Made by a program: the position numbers and the translations under genes. The notes below the pieces were generated by a model that saw nothing but the letters and a program-made list of their open reading frames with translations, was not told where the DNA came from and made no database searches. A stretch of 64,000 nucleotides of DNA from an uncultured Oscillospiraceae bacterium (GTDB taxonomy: Bacteria; Bacillota; Clostridia; Oscillospirales; Oscillospiraceae). How positions within the stretch are numbered: position 1 is the stretch's first letter; each line of letters begins with the position of its first letter. The DNA is taken from assembly GCA_910583885.1 (NCBI GenBank), contig CAJUAC010000005.1, positions 1 to 64,000 on the forward strand. The letters are read 5' to 3'. This document shows positions 27,387 to 36,612 of this stretch, piece after piece.

Positions 27387-27593
27387 ATGCAGTACGACCT
27401 AACAGGTCCTGGATTCCGTTTAGCACAGGAAGGGATCAAACGCTGCTTGACGGCTTGCTGTGGTTTGAGCCACAACGATAAATCCTGGCCGCAATGCATT
27501 GGGGGGCTGGGGCGGCAACAAACAGCCTACGCCCAGGAGCAGATACGGGCCGGACCCACGGAGCTGCTGAAGATTGATCGGAAAGGGAGGTAA
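27387..27593 (+). CDS. Possible small leader protein of the export operon
   Basis: A 68-residue frame with a good GAAAGGGG site seven bases before its ATG. Its stop overlaps the ribosome site of the exporter gene, six bases before that gene's TTG. It has four Cys residues and a basic end, no signal or membrane helix, and no family I know. It may be a real small protein or a leader that couples translation; coding is not certain. Confidence 0.4.
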   Translation: MQYDLTGPGFRLAQEGIKRCLTACCGLSHNDKSWPQCIGGLGRQQTAYAQEQIRAGPTELLKIDRKGR

Positions 27594-27599
27594 TATACA

Positions 27600-29072
27600 T
27601 TGCGAAAAATTACCCGTGCAGCGCTCTCTGAGCGCATGGAACAGTATCATATATTCAACCGCGTGGCGGTACGTGCCCTTCTGGGTTATCTTGCCTTGGT
27701 TGTCCTGTTTTTCTTCCTGGCAGGGGAGCAGCTCCATTTCCGCAGATCCCGTGGGGAAATTGCTATGCCTGCGGCGGACAGCGGCACGGTAGAGATGGCC
27801 GCAGGGAATGTTGTGGAGCAGCGCTTTACCACCGCAGTCCAGCGCATTGAGCAGGTTGACGTCCAATGGGGGACATACTACCGGCCAAATGCGGGGGCCA
27901 TCCTGATGGAGCTCTGGGACACGCGGGACAACACGCTCCTGCTGTTGGGCCGCTTTGACGCTGCGGCCATCACAGAGGGCGGCGTGACCTCCCTCACTGC
28001 ATCCCAGCCGCTAGAGGGGCTTTACCGGATCCCGCTCCTGCTGCGGGTTTCCTCACCGGACTGCCAGCCAGGCAGCTCACCTTCCCCGCTGATGAGCGTA
28101 CAGGAGGCCCTGCCAGACAGCAGCCTATATCTCAATGGCGCAGCGGCGGACGGTGTGCTCTGCTTCGCGGTGCATGGCACGGACTACATTTGGACAGGTC
28201 TGCATTACTGGGAGTTTGCAGCGGTGGGGCTTCTGCTCCTGCTTGCAGCTCTGGCCGTGATATGGTACCGCGTCCGCCTGGGGAAGCGCAGCTATGTACT
28301 CAATGCGGTAGTTGCCACAGAGAAGTACAGTTTCCTGATCCGCCAGCTGGTAGCGCGGGATTTTAAGACCAAGTACAAGCGGTCGGTACTGGGTATCTTC
28401 TGGAGCTTCCTCAACCCGCTGCTGACAATGTGCGTCCAGTACTTTGTTTTTTCAACAATTTTTAAAAGCGATATCCCCCATTATGTGGCCTATCTGCTGG
28501 TAGGTATTGTCGTCTTCAACTTCTTTTCTGAGGCCTGCGGCATGTCGCTGACTGCCATCGCCGGCAACGCCAGCCTCATCACCAAGGTATATGTGCCCAA
28601 GTACATCTACCCTCTGACACGGGTGATCTCCTCGGTGATAAACCTAGGGATTTCTTTGATCCCCCTCGTGCTGGTCTCTTTGGGGACGGGGGTGGCACTC
28701 CGGAAGTCCACTGTGCTGGCTGTATACTTTTTATCATGCACCATCATCTTCAGCCTGGGGCTTGGCCTGCTCCTGTCGGCAGCCATGGTGTTTTTCCGGG
28801 ACACCCAGTTCCTATGGGGGGTGCTAAGCATGATTTGGATGTATGTGACCCCCATTTTCTACCCGGAGAGCATCCTGCCGGACAATTTTAAGATCATCTT
28901 ATGGATCAATCCCCTCTATCATTTCCTGAAAAATACCCGCATCTGCATTTTAGATGGTATTTCCCCTGAGCCAACCGTGTACCTCCACTGTATGCTGCTG
29001 GCCCTGGGGGCGCTGGGGATTGGCTCATGGATATTCCGTAAAGTACAGGACCGTTTTATCCTGTACCTGTAA
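27600..29072 (+). CDS. ABC-2 polysaccharide exporter permease with extra N-terminal domain
   Basis: A 490-residue membrane protein. Residues 245-490 are a TagG/Wzm-like ABC-2 permease (RQLVARDFKTKYKRSVLGIFWSFLNPL, six helices, TPIFYPESILP, NPLYHFLKNTR). Ahead of it lie a helix (25-42), a beta-rich segment of about 160 residues outside the membrane and a second helix (205-222). Typical exporters of this type are near 260 residues, so the outer domain is an addition. TTG start at 27600 with AAGGGAGGT eight bases ahead. With the next gene it exports an undecaprenyl-linked glycan. Confidence 0.87.
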   Translation: MRKITRAALSERMEQYHIFNRVAVRALLGYLALVVLFFFLAGEQLHFRRSRGEIAMPAADSGTVEMAAGNVVEQRFTTAVQRIEQVDVQWGTYYRPNAGAILMELWDTRDNTLLLLGRFDAAAITEGGVTSLTASQPLEGLYRIPLLLRVSSPDCQPGSSPSPLMSVQEALPDSSLYLNGAAADGVLCFAVHGTDYIWTGLHYWEFAAVGLLLLLAALAVIWYRVRLGKRSYVLNAVVATEKYSFLIRQLVARDFKTKYKRSVLGIFWSFLNPLLTMCVQYFVFSTIFKSDIPHYVAYLLVGIVVFNFFSEACGMSLTAIAGNASLITKVYVPKYIYPLTRVISSVINLGISLIPLVLVSLGTGVALRKSTVLAVYFLSCTIIFSLGLGLLLSAAMVFFRDTQFLWGVLSMIWMYVTPIFYPESILPDNFKIILWINPLYHFLKNTRICILDGISPEPTVYLHCMLLALGALGIGSWIFRKVQDRFILYL

Positions 29073-29081
29073 GAGGGGCTT

Positions 29082-29807
29082 ATGAGCAGAACAGTTATTG
29101 AATTAACCGATGTGACCATGCGGTTTCGGATGAACAGCGACAAGATCCTGTCCTTGAAGGAATTTGTAACCACCGCCCTGCGAGGGAAGCTGGATTACCA
29201 GGAATTTACCGCCCTGGACCACGTCTCCCTCCAGGTAAAAAAAGGGGAGACCCTGGGGCTGATCGGCCGCAACGGTGCGGGAAAAAGCACGCTGCTGAAG
29301 GTGATCTCCGGCATCCTGAAGCCGACAGCGGGCAGCGTACAGTGCCAGGGAACCATTGCGCCCATGCTGGAACTGGGTTCCGGGTTTGATATGGATCTGA
29401 CTGGGCGGGAGAACATTTTCCTCAATGGTGCGATCCTTGGCTACAGTGAGGCATTTTTGAACGCAAAGTACGACGAAATCGCAGCATTTTCTGAGCTGGG
29501 CAACTTCATCGAAACCCCTATCCGCAACTACTCCTCCGGGATGCTGGCGCGGCTGGCCTTCTCGGTTACAACAGTAGTCCAGCCGGAGGTACTGATCGTC
29601 GACGAGATCCTATCCGTAGGGGATGCGGCATTCCAGGAGAAGAGCAGGCGGCGGATGATGGAGCTGATGGGCGGTGGAACTACCGTGCTCTTTGTCTCCC
29701 ACAGCCTGGAGCAGATCCGTGAGATGTGCAGCCGGGTAGCCTGGCTGGAACAGGGGCGGGTCAAGATGATAGGCGCGCCTGCTGCGGTTTGCAGCGCTTA
29801 TGTATAG
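29082..29807 (+). CDS. Polysaccharide/teichoic acid export ATPase, TagH/Wzt-like
   Basis: A 241-residue ATPase with Walker A GRNGAGKST (62-70), APMLELGSGFDMDLTGREN typical of glycan exporters, signature YSSGM (150-154) and Walker B VLIVDEIL (170-177). It ends right after the ATPase core, so the C-terminal carbohydrate-binding domain found in Wzt is absent. It starts nine bases after the permease stop and powers it. Confidence 0.93.
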   Translation: MSRTVIELTDVTMRFRMNSDKILSLKEFVTTALRGKLDYQEFTALDHVSLQVKKGETLGLIGRNGAGKSTLLKVISGILKPTAGSVQCQGTIAPMLELGSGFDMDLTGRENIFLNGAILGYSEAFLNAKYDEIAAFSELGNFIETPIRNYSSGMLARLAFSVTTVVQPEVLIVDEILSVGDAAFQEKSRRRMMELMGGGTTVLFVSHSLEQIREMCSRVAWLEQGRVKMIGAPAAVCSAYV

Positions 29808-29826
29808 GAGAGGGGGCAGGCCATCG

Positions 29827-31068
29827 ATGGACCAACTAACTGAACATTTTTCCGGTCCGCTCCTCTTTTCGTATGTCTGGTGGGTTCTTCATCAGGCAGT
29901 CCACATGCGGATTGGCAGGCTGTACTTTTTAGCCAGGGACGGCTGCCTCCTGCGGGAAATGGCGGAGCAGTTCTGCCGGAGCTGCCGCCTGCCCATTGAA
30001 TGCCGCTACCTGTATTGCTCCCGTATGGCCCTGCGCACACCATGCTGCCACCTGATTGGGGACGAGGCGCATGACCTGCTGCTCCTGGGCGGGTATCGGG
30101 TTTCCCTGCGCAGCCTGTTGGACCGGGTGGGGCTGGAGGACAGCGAGCGTCAGGAGGTATATCGGGAATGCGGCCTAGTCAGCCGGGATAAGGATGTCTT
30201 GCTGCCGGAGAAGGAGCTTGCACTGGTCCGCAGGCTGCTCAGAGGCAGCGAAACCTACCGCCGGGCTGTGGGGCGCAGATCCCGGGAGGCCTATCCAGCC
30301 GCAATGGGGTATCTCCGGCAGGAGGGGCTGTTTGATGGGGCCACTGTGGCCATCGTTGACAGCGGATGGACAGGCTCCATGCAGCGCTCCCTGCGCCAGC
30401 TGCTGCAATCCGGCGGATATGCCGGGAGGATCGTCGGGTTCTACTTCGGCATGTACGCCCCACCCAAAAGCCCGGAGGACGGCGCCTATTTCACCTGGTT
30501 CTTTTCTGGCAGGGACCACCTCCTGCGGAAAATCCCCTTTAACAACAACCTCTTTGAGTGCCTGCTGTCCGCCCCGCACGGAATGACGGCAGGCTATCGG
30601 GAAGAACGCGGTACCTATGTGCCGGTGTGCCTGCCGTGTACGGAGGGCTACCGGCAAACGGTGCGCAGGCAGATGGCCCGTGTACTGCGGTATACACAGA
30701 GGCGGCTGGAGACCTTGGACTTTGGCCGCTTCCACGGAAAGGCCTTGTTGAAGGAGAGCGAAAAAATCGTTTCCCGCTATATGGCACATCCAACGCGGGA
30801 GGAGGCGGTTGCCTGGGGGGAGTATCTTTTTTGCGACGACGTGACAGATGGATATCTCCTGCCCCTGGCAGACGCGTCACAGACAGCCATGCTCAAGAAT
30901 TATGCTATCCTCCGGCGCATATGCCGCAAGCTGGCGGGCAGGCCTGCCCAGGCTGCCGCAGAGCTGTACTGGCCCGAGGGGGTGTCCGCCTTCCTGCCAC
31001 CGGCAAGGCGGCTGTGGTACCGCTGGAATATCTATGTGTGGGAGCTCCTGCGCTATGTGCTGCATTGA
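29827..31068 (+). CDS. ARDG-motif protein of glycan clusters
   Basis: A 413-residue soluble protein. It carries RLYFLARDGCLLREM (31-45), YLYCSRMALR and IVDSGWTGSM (176-185). The same motifs (YFMLRDGFVLK, IVDLGWKGSM) recur in residues 280-425 of the 1266-residue protein in this operon, so this is a stand-alone version of that domain. The domain usually follows a HAD domain in surface-glycan gene clusters, as I recall; its reaction is not known to me. Its end overlaps the next gene by 14 bases. Confidence 0.72.
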   Translation: MDQLTEHFSGPLLFSYVWWVLHQAVHMRIGRLYFLARDGCLLREMAEQFCRSCRLPIECRYLYCSRMALRTPCCHLIGDEAHDLLLLGGYRVSLRSLLDRVGLEDSERQEVYRECGLVSRDKDVLLPEKELALVRRLLRGSETYRRAVGRRSREAYPAAMGYLRQEGLFDGATVAIVDSGWTGSMQRSLRQLLQSGGYAGRIVGFYFGMYAPPKSPEDGAYFTWFFSGRDHLLRKIPFNNNLFECLLSAPHGMTAGYREERGTYVPVCLPCTEGYRQTVRRQMARVLRYTQRRLETLDFGRFHGKALLKESEKIVSRYMAHPTREEAVAWGEYLFCDDVTDGYLLPLADASQTAMLKNYAILRRICRKLAGRPAQAAAELYWPEGVSAFLPPARRLWYRWNIYVWELLRYVLH

Positions 31069-31873
31069 CAGTCCGCCCAAGATCTCAGTGGTTATGGGGG
31101 CGTACAATATTGCCGGCCTGTCCATCTTCCCAGAGGCCATCCAGTCCATCCTGTCCCAATCGCTGGTGGAGCTGGAGCTCCTCATCTGCGACGACGGCTC
31201 CTCGGACAGGACCTGGGACATCCTCACCCTGCTGGCCGGGCAGGACCGCAGGGTACGGCTCCTCCGCAGTGGGCGGAACCGGGGGCTGGCCGCCGCGCTC
31301 AACCGCTGTATTGCAGCCGCTGGAGGGCGGTATATCGCGCGGCAGGACGCGGATGACCTCTCGGACCGGTTCCGCCTGGAGAAACAGTGCCGTTTCCTGG
31401 ACAGCCACCCGGAGATCCAGTTTGTAGGCAGCGATACGGAGCTGTTCGACCGGGACGGCATCTGGCGGGTACGGCGCTTTCCGGCCTTTCCCCGCCCGGA
31501 GGACTTCCTGTTTACCATGCCCTTTGTCCATGGGGCCCTCATGTTCCGGAGGGAGGCGCTGCTGGATATGGGCGGCTACCGCGTGGCGCGGGAGACCCGC
31601 CGCACCGAGGACTATGATCTGCTCATGCGGCTATACGCAGGCGGTCTGCGGGGGGCGAACATCGGAGAGCCCCTGTACCGCTTCCAGGAGGGCAGGGATA
31701 CCGAGCAGCGCCGGAAATACCGCTACCGCGTGGACGAGGCGGCCGTCCGCTGGAAGGGGTTTGCGGCGATGGGCCTCATGCCGCGGGGGATCCCCTATGC
31801 CCTCAAGCCGCTGGCAGTGGGGCTCCTGCCTGCGGGCATCCTGCGCAGGATGAAGAAACTGCGCCCATATTGA
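31055..31873 (+). CDS. Family 2 glycosyltransferase
   Basis: A 272-residue GT-A enzyme with SVVMGAYN at the start, the nucleotide-binding DDGSSDRTWD block, a DAD metal motif in ARQDADDLSDRF, and the ETRRTEDYDLLMRL acceptor/catalytic segment. No membrane helices, so it works at the inner face. The ATG at 31055 overlaps the previous gene by 14 bases. It adds one sugar to the exported glycan; which one is not readable from sequence. Confidence 0.9.
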   Translation: MCCIDSPPKISVVMGAYNIAGLSIFPEAIQSILSQSLVELELLICDDGSSDRTWDILTLLAGQDRRVRLLRSGRNRGLAAALNRCIAAAGGRYIARQDADDLSDRFRLEKQCRFLDSHPEIQFVGSDTELFDRDGIWRVRRFPAFPRPEDFLFTMPFVHGALMFRREALLDMGGYRVARETRRTEDYDLLMRLYAGGLRGANIGEPLYRFQEGRDTEQRRKYRYRVDEAAVRWKGFAAMGLMPRGIPYALKPLAVGLLPAGILRRMKKLRPY

Positions 31874-31931
31874 GGGCCTGCATCCATGTCAAGCCAACGC
31901 TGGATACAGGCCCGGAAGGGAAGGGACCCAC

Positions 31932-32741
31932 ATGGAGATCAGACGGATCATCCGCAGGGCAGACAGGGCGCTCTGCATATGGCTGCTGGAACGGAGCTCC
32001 CTGCCGCAGAAGATCATGTACTACCAGAGGCGGTATGATGGGCAGATCCTGCAAAGCTTCCTGCTGCCGCCGGTGGCACGGGGACAGCAGGAGGGCTGTA
32101 TACTGATGGACTACGCCGGCCGCAGGGCGTACCGGCCTGCGGATGTGTACGGATTCCTGGAGGGTTTCGACACCGTGTCCTTTGACCTCTTTGATACGCT
32201 CCTGTTCCGGGATACGCCCTCGCCAGCGGATCTATTCGGGCTGGTGGGACGGGAGCTGGGCATCCCGGATTTCCAGCGCTCCCGCATTGCGGCGGAGCGG
32301 GCGGCCCGGCGGGCCAAGCGCCAAGCCGCCGGAACCAGTGAGGTGACGCTTACGGACATCTACTCCATGTTGCCTGGCGCAGGCCGCAGCCATATGGAGG
32401 AGGAGCTCCGCCAGGAGCAATGCCACTGCCGCATAGACACCGCCATGCGGCAGCTGGTGGAGGTGCTGTGCCGGCGAGGGAAGCAGGTCGTGATCATATC
32501 GGATATGTACCTCACCGCAGAACAGCTGGCGGCACTGCTCCAGTGCGCCGGGTACACCTTCCCGGGCCATCTGTACGTCTCCAGCCAGTACGGATGCAGC
32601 AAGGCCAGCGGCGGGCTCTTCCCTCTGGTCCTGCGGGAGTGCGGTGCGAAGCGGATGGCCCATATCGGGGACAACTTTGCCAGCGATATCCTCATGGCCC
32701 GCCAGGCGGGGGTTCCTGCCCTGCACTGTTTGCAGCCATAG
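31932..32741 (+). CDS. HAD-superfamily protein, stand-alone
   Basis: A 269-residue protein with an 80-residue N-terminal extension and a complete HAD fold: nucleophile motif DLFDT (Asp85 and Asp88), IISDMYL, the Lys-containing YGCSKASGG segment and HIGDNFASDI. The HAD part matches residues 15-200 of the following 1266-residue protein (DLFDT, IASDMYL, HIGDHPYTD). It may be a sugar-phosphate phosphatase or a glycosyl-phosphate enzyme. ATG at 31932 with a GGAAGGGA site. Confidence 0.82.
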   Translation: MEIRRIIRRADRALCIWLLERSSLPQKIMYYQRRYDGQILQSFLLPPVARGQQEGCILMDYAGRRAYRPADVYGFLEGFDTVSFDLFDTLLFRDTPSPADLFGLVGRELGIPDFQRSRIAAERAARRAKRQAAGTSEVTLTDIYSMLPGAGRSHMEEELRQEQCHCRIDTAMRQLVEVLCRRGKQVVIISDMYLTAEQLAALLQCAGYTFPGHLYVSSQYGCSKASGGLFPLVLRECGAKRMAHIGDNFASDILMARQAGVPALHCLQP

Positions 32742-32809
32742 GGAGGACAGTCCCCCGGGAAATTGGAGCAGCTCAACATCATAAAAAGTTTTGCAAGGAG
32801 CGGGTATAT

Positions 32810-35800
32810 ATGGATATCACAACAATACGGCAGCTTATCAGCCAATCCCAAGCAGTTTCTTTTGACCTGTTTGACACGCTGGTTGTGCGGCTCTTCCGGA
32901 AGCCAACTGACCTGTTCGCGCATCTGGAGGAATCCACCCAGGCCACCGGCTTCCAGTCGGCCCGGATCGCCGCAGAGCAGGAGGCGCGCTCCCTGGCCGC
33001 CGGGTGCGGTGTACACGAGGTCACACTCGATGAGATCTACACCCAGCTGCACCCGTCCTATCAGCCGCTGCGGCAAAAGGAGCTGGCGCTGGAGCGGCTG
33101 ATGTGCCAGGCAAATCCGGAGATGCAGGAGGTCTTCCGCTGTGCGCTGGAGAGCGGGAAGCCGGTCTTCATTGCCTCAGATATGTACCTCCCCAGGGAGG
33201 TAGTGACGGCCATCCTGGAGGACGCTGGATACCAAGGCTATCAGAAGCTCCTGCTCTCATCGGAGACCCGCCGCCCCAAGGCGACAGGAGAGATGTATGA
33301 GGATTTGATCGCTGTTTCCGGCCTGGAGGCTGGCCAGATCCTCCACATCGGGGACCACCCCTATACAGACGGCCAGGCCGCGCGGGAGAAGGGGCTGCAA
33401 ACCTACAGCTATACGCCGCTGCGGCAGTCCGCCGGGAACAACCGGAACTCCGCCTATTTTGCTGTGCTGAACCGTTATGCGGAGCAGGAGCCCGCCGTCT
33501 CCATCCTGGAGGGGCTGGTGACAGCCTACGAGGCCAGCCAACCTGCCCACACCTACTGGGAGTCCTTTGGCTACAAGTACACCGGCATCCTCGCCTATGG
33601 GTATATGAAGTGGCTCAAGGAGCGGCTGGATCACCTGGGGATCACCAGGGTTTACTTCATGCTGCGGGACGGCTTTGTGCTCAAGCGCGTATTTGACAGG
33701 CTCTTCCCGCAGTTTGAGACGTATGAAATCTACGGCTCCAGGAGGCTCTTCCTCTTCGCGGGGATGCGGTCCTACCGCGATATCCAGCTCCACATTACAG
33801 GTCTCCACACAAAGGGGATCACCTATGCCCAGTTCTGGGACAGGCTCAGCTTAGAGGACGAGGCGTTCCATGCGCGCTACCTGGAGTCTTTCCCCATGCA
33901 GGCGCAGCGGATTTCCAGCGAGGGGCAGCTGCGGGAGCTGGACGCCTTTATGGAGGCCCATGAGGCGGATCTGCTGGCGGCAGGCCGGGAGGAGCGGGCT
34001 GCCCTGGCGGCGTACTTCCAGCAGATCGACCTGCTGGAGGGCCCGGCTGCCATTGTTGATTTAGGCTGGAAGGGATCTATGCTGCGGGGGCTGGAGAACG
34101 TATGCCATCTCTTGGGCCGCTCCGCAGAGCTCACGGGCTTTTTCCTGGGCACACACACCTGCAATACCCCCGGCCTGCGGGTGGAGTCCTACCTGCTGGA
34201 CCACGGGCACGCAACCGGCGCGAGGAATGCGGAGGTGCTGCTGGACTACGGGTACATTGTCCCGATTTTGGAGTCCGCCTTTTCCGCCCCCCACCAGAGC
34301 ATCCTCAAGCTGAAGCAGCAGGACGGGGAAATGATCCCCATTTATCAGGACAGCAGCGCCCACGAGGAGGCGCGCAGCGGGATGTGCCGCCAGGTCCTTG
34401 ACGGCATACTGGCGTTTGCTGCGGACATGGGCCGCATTGAGACGGTGTTCCCGCTCCCCATTTCCCGCGAGGCTGCCCTTGCCCCGATGGAGTACCTCTC
34501 CCGGTCCGCCAGCAAACCGGATCAGGTGCAGATACAGATGCAGAGCGTCTGCCCTGGCCTCGGGAATGACAGCAGCAACAGCCCCATTCTGCGGCAGGGC
34601 CGGCCTGTGATCGGTGTTGTCAACCCCTGGCCGGGGGATATGAGCGCGGAGTCCGAGGTGCTGGCGCGGCTGAAGCGGGCGGCAGAGGAAAATGGCATCG
34701 GCTATGTGATGCTGGACAATTTCGGCCATCTATTGGATGAACACCAGCGCGCGACCAGCACCTTTGTGGATGCGGATGATGTCAGCTTTATTCTCACGAC
34801 CCATTACGAGACGGCCAAGGTGCTGGACGCCTTCCACTACCACACCCTCTGGAACCCGCCGGAAATCCCGCTCAACCTGGACTACTATACCCAGCGCGTC
34901 ACCAACCAATATCTGATGAACGAGGATTTCCTGATCTATGACGCCGGTGGCATGTCCAACCACCTGAAAGGGATGCTGCTCAACTGCCCCCGGACGCTGG
35001 AGGGTGCGTCCTCCCTGACAGCGTCCTTCCCCCTCAGCGCCATGCTGGCACCCCGGCTGGAGTCGCCCACCATGTTTTACTGCGGCATGAACTGGGAGAA
35101 AACGATCCATGGCAGCAACCGGCACGAGGGCCTGTTCAAGCTCCTGGACCGGACCGGGAAGGTAAAATTCTTCGGCCCGGAGGTTGTGGAGGCCTGGGGC
35201 GGCCTCCGGCCCTGGGAGGGGTACCAGTGCTATCAGTATTCCATCCCCTTTGACGGGTTCTCGATCCTGGAGGAGATCAACCAGTGCGGGATCTGCCTGG
35301 TACTCTCCTCCGACATACACCGGCGGGCAGGCAGCGCCACAAACCGCACCTATGAGGCCTGTGCCGCCGGGGCCGTCATCATCTCGGACGACAACGCCTT
35401 CATGCTGAAGTATTTTTCGGATGCTGCGCTGTTTATTACCTACAACAGGAACAACCCCCAGGACACTTTCCGCCAGATCATGGAGAAGTACAGCTGGATT
35501 ATCTCCCACAGGGAGGAGGCCCTTGCCCTGGCCAGGCGGGCGCAGCAGATTTTCGCAGAAACATTCGCCCTGGACATCCAGCTGAAACAGATTGTCGCAG
35601 CCCACCCTGCCCGCTTTGCCCAGGTCGCAGGGGACCTGTATGCAAAGGACGACGGGCAGACCGTTCTGGTGACTTATGTGCTCAATACCCAGGAGATGGG
35701 TACAGCAAAGGCACAGCTGGACAGCGTATTCCGGAATATCCACCGCCAGCTCTACCGCACCATCCAGCTTGCCATTGCGGCGGACCTGTCGATCTGCCAG

Positions 35801-36610
35801 GAGGTGCAGTCCTACTGCCTCGTGCGCTGTGCCTGTGCGCAGGTGGTTCCCATGGCGCTGTTTGACAAAAAGGGGGTCCGAAGCCTTACAGATGGCCAGG
35901 CCGTCCGCAGGCTGCAAAAACAGGTGGCCCATACCTATTCCATCAATACCAATGCTGAGGAGATCTGGTTTTTTGACCACATCACCGCCATGGCCCGCCA
36001 GATTGAGGACACCGGCGCACCCTGCGCCTACTCCGGGAGCGCATACCAGGACTGCCATGGATACCGCCGGGTGAATTTCTTTGAAAAACTGGGCACCAGC
36101 CATCTGTTCTATCAGAGCAAACCGGAACGGCCCCTGATGCCGGGGCAATTCCTGTTCCATGCGGACGCCCACGCACTGCTCCCGGACTATCTGTTTGACT
36201 GCTTGGACGGCGGGGAGCACCTGGCCTATGCGGGGATCCTCCACTACAAATACGGGCAGATGCTTGCCTTTAGCCGGCGGATGAGCTTCTGCTTTACCCA
36301 GGAGGAAAAGGATACGCGCAGCAGCGTGCTGCCCGCCGCCATGCAGACGCGGTTTATCCAGGATCTGGTGCGTCTGGACCTGCCGGAGCAGGGGCCAGCG
36401 GAGGGGACGCCTGCCGCATCAGTGCAGGCGGGAGAGATGCGGCGGATGGTCGCAGACGGGCTGCTGATCATGCCGCTGAAGAACCTGATCCGGCTGCGCT
36501 TCTACCGCATGAGGATGCGGAAGCTGGATCCGGGCGGCGAACGCTATCAGGCGCTAAACAGGAAATACAACGCTGTTTTGAAGCAATATGAAGATTTTTG
36601 GGGGATTTGA
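32810..36610 (+). CDS. 1266-residue fusion: HAD, ARDG domain and two glycosyltransferase-like domains
   Basis: Four parts can be read. Residues 15-200: HAD domain (DLFDT with Asp19/Asp22, IASDMYL, KATGEMYEDL, HIGDHPYTD). Residues 250-560: ARDG domain (YFMLRDGFVLK, RRLFLFAGMR, IVDLGWKGSM 415-424). Residues 598-930: GT-B domain of the CgeB/glyco_trans_1_2 type (IGVVNPWPGD, ATNRTYEACAAGAVIISDD, FITYN). Residues 945-1180: GT-A-like beta/alpha domain with degenerate acidic motifs (FFDHI, FHADAHALLPDYL). No membrane helix. The ATG at 32810 has an AAGGAG site; the frame is open upstream but overlaps the previous gene. It probably builds and modifies a repeat unit of the exported glycan. Confidence 0.8.
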   Translation: MDITTIRQLISQSQAVSFDLFDTLVVRLFRKPTDLFAHLEESTQATGFQSARIAAEQEARSLAAGCGVHEVTLDEIYTQLHPSYQPLRQKELALERLMCQANPEMQEVFRCALESGKPVFIASDMYLPREVVTAILEDAGYQGYQKLLLSSETRRPKATGEMYEDLIAVSGLEAGQILHIGDHPYTDGQAAREKGLQTYSYTPLRQSAGNNRNSAYFAVLNRYAEQEPAVSILEGLVTAYEASQPAHTYWESFGYKYTGILAYGYMKWLKERLDHLGITRVYFMLRDGFVLKRVFDRLFPQFETYEIYGSRRLFLFAGMRSYRDIQLHITGLHTKGITYAQFWDRLSLEDEAFHARYLESFPMQAQRISSEGQLRELDAFMEAHEADLLAAGREERAALAAYFQQIDLLEGPAAIVDLGWKGSMLRGLENVCHLLGRSAELTGFFLGTHTCNTPGLRVESYLLDHGHATGARNAEVLLDYGYIVPILESAFSAPHQSILKLKQQDGEMIPIYQDSSAHEEARSGMCRQVLDGILAFAADMGRIETVFPLPISREAALAPMEYLSRSASKPDQVQIQMQSVCPGLGNDSSNSPILRQGRPVIGVVNPWPGDMSAESEVLARLKRAAEENGIGYVMLDNFGHLLDEHQRATSTFVDADDVSFILTTHYETAKVLDAFHYHTLWNPPEIPLNLDYYTQRVTNQYLMNEDFLIYDAGGMSNHLKGMLLNCPRTLEGASSLTASFPLSAMLAPRLESPTMFYCGMNWEKTIHGSNRHEGLFKLLDRTGKVKFFGPEVVEAWGGLRPWEGYQCYQYSIPFDGFSILEEINQCGICLVLSSDIHRRAGSATNRTYEACAAGAVIISDDNAFMLKYFSDAALFITYNRNNPQDTFRQIMEKYSWIISHREEALALARRAQQIFAETFALDIQLKQIVAAHPARFAQVAGDLYAKDDGQTVLVTYVLNTQEMGTAKAQLDSVFRNIHRQLYRTIQLAIAADLSICQEVQSYCLVRCACAQVVPMALFDKKGVRSLTDGQAVRRLQKQVAHTYSINTNAEEIWFFDHITAMARQIEDTGAPCAYSGSAYQDCHGYRRVNFFEKLGTSHLFYQSKPERPLMPGQFLFHADAHALLPDYLFDCLDGGEHLAYAGILHYKYGQMLAFSRRMSFCFTQEEKDTRSSVLPAAMQTRFIQDLVRLDLPEQGPAEGTPAASVQAGEMRRMVADGLLIMPLKNLIRLRFYRMRMRKLDPGGERYQALNRKYNAVLKQYEDFWGI

Positions 36611-36612
36611 CC

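Noticed and set aside
34730..36244. Open minus-strand frame of 504 codons opposite the large fusion gene
   Set aside because: Antisense shadow of a clearly coding frame.
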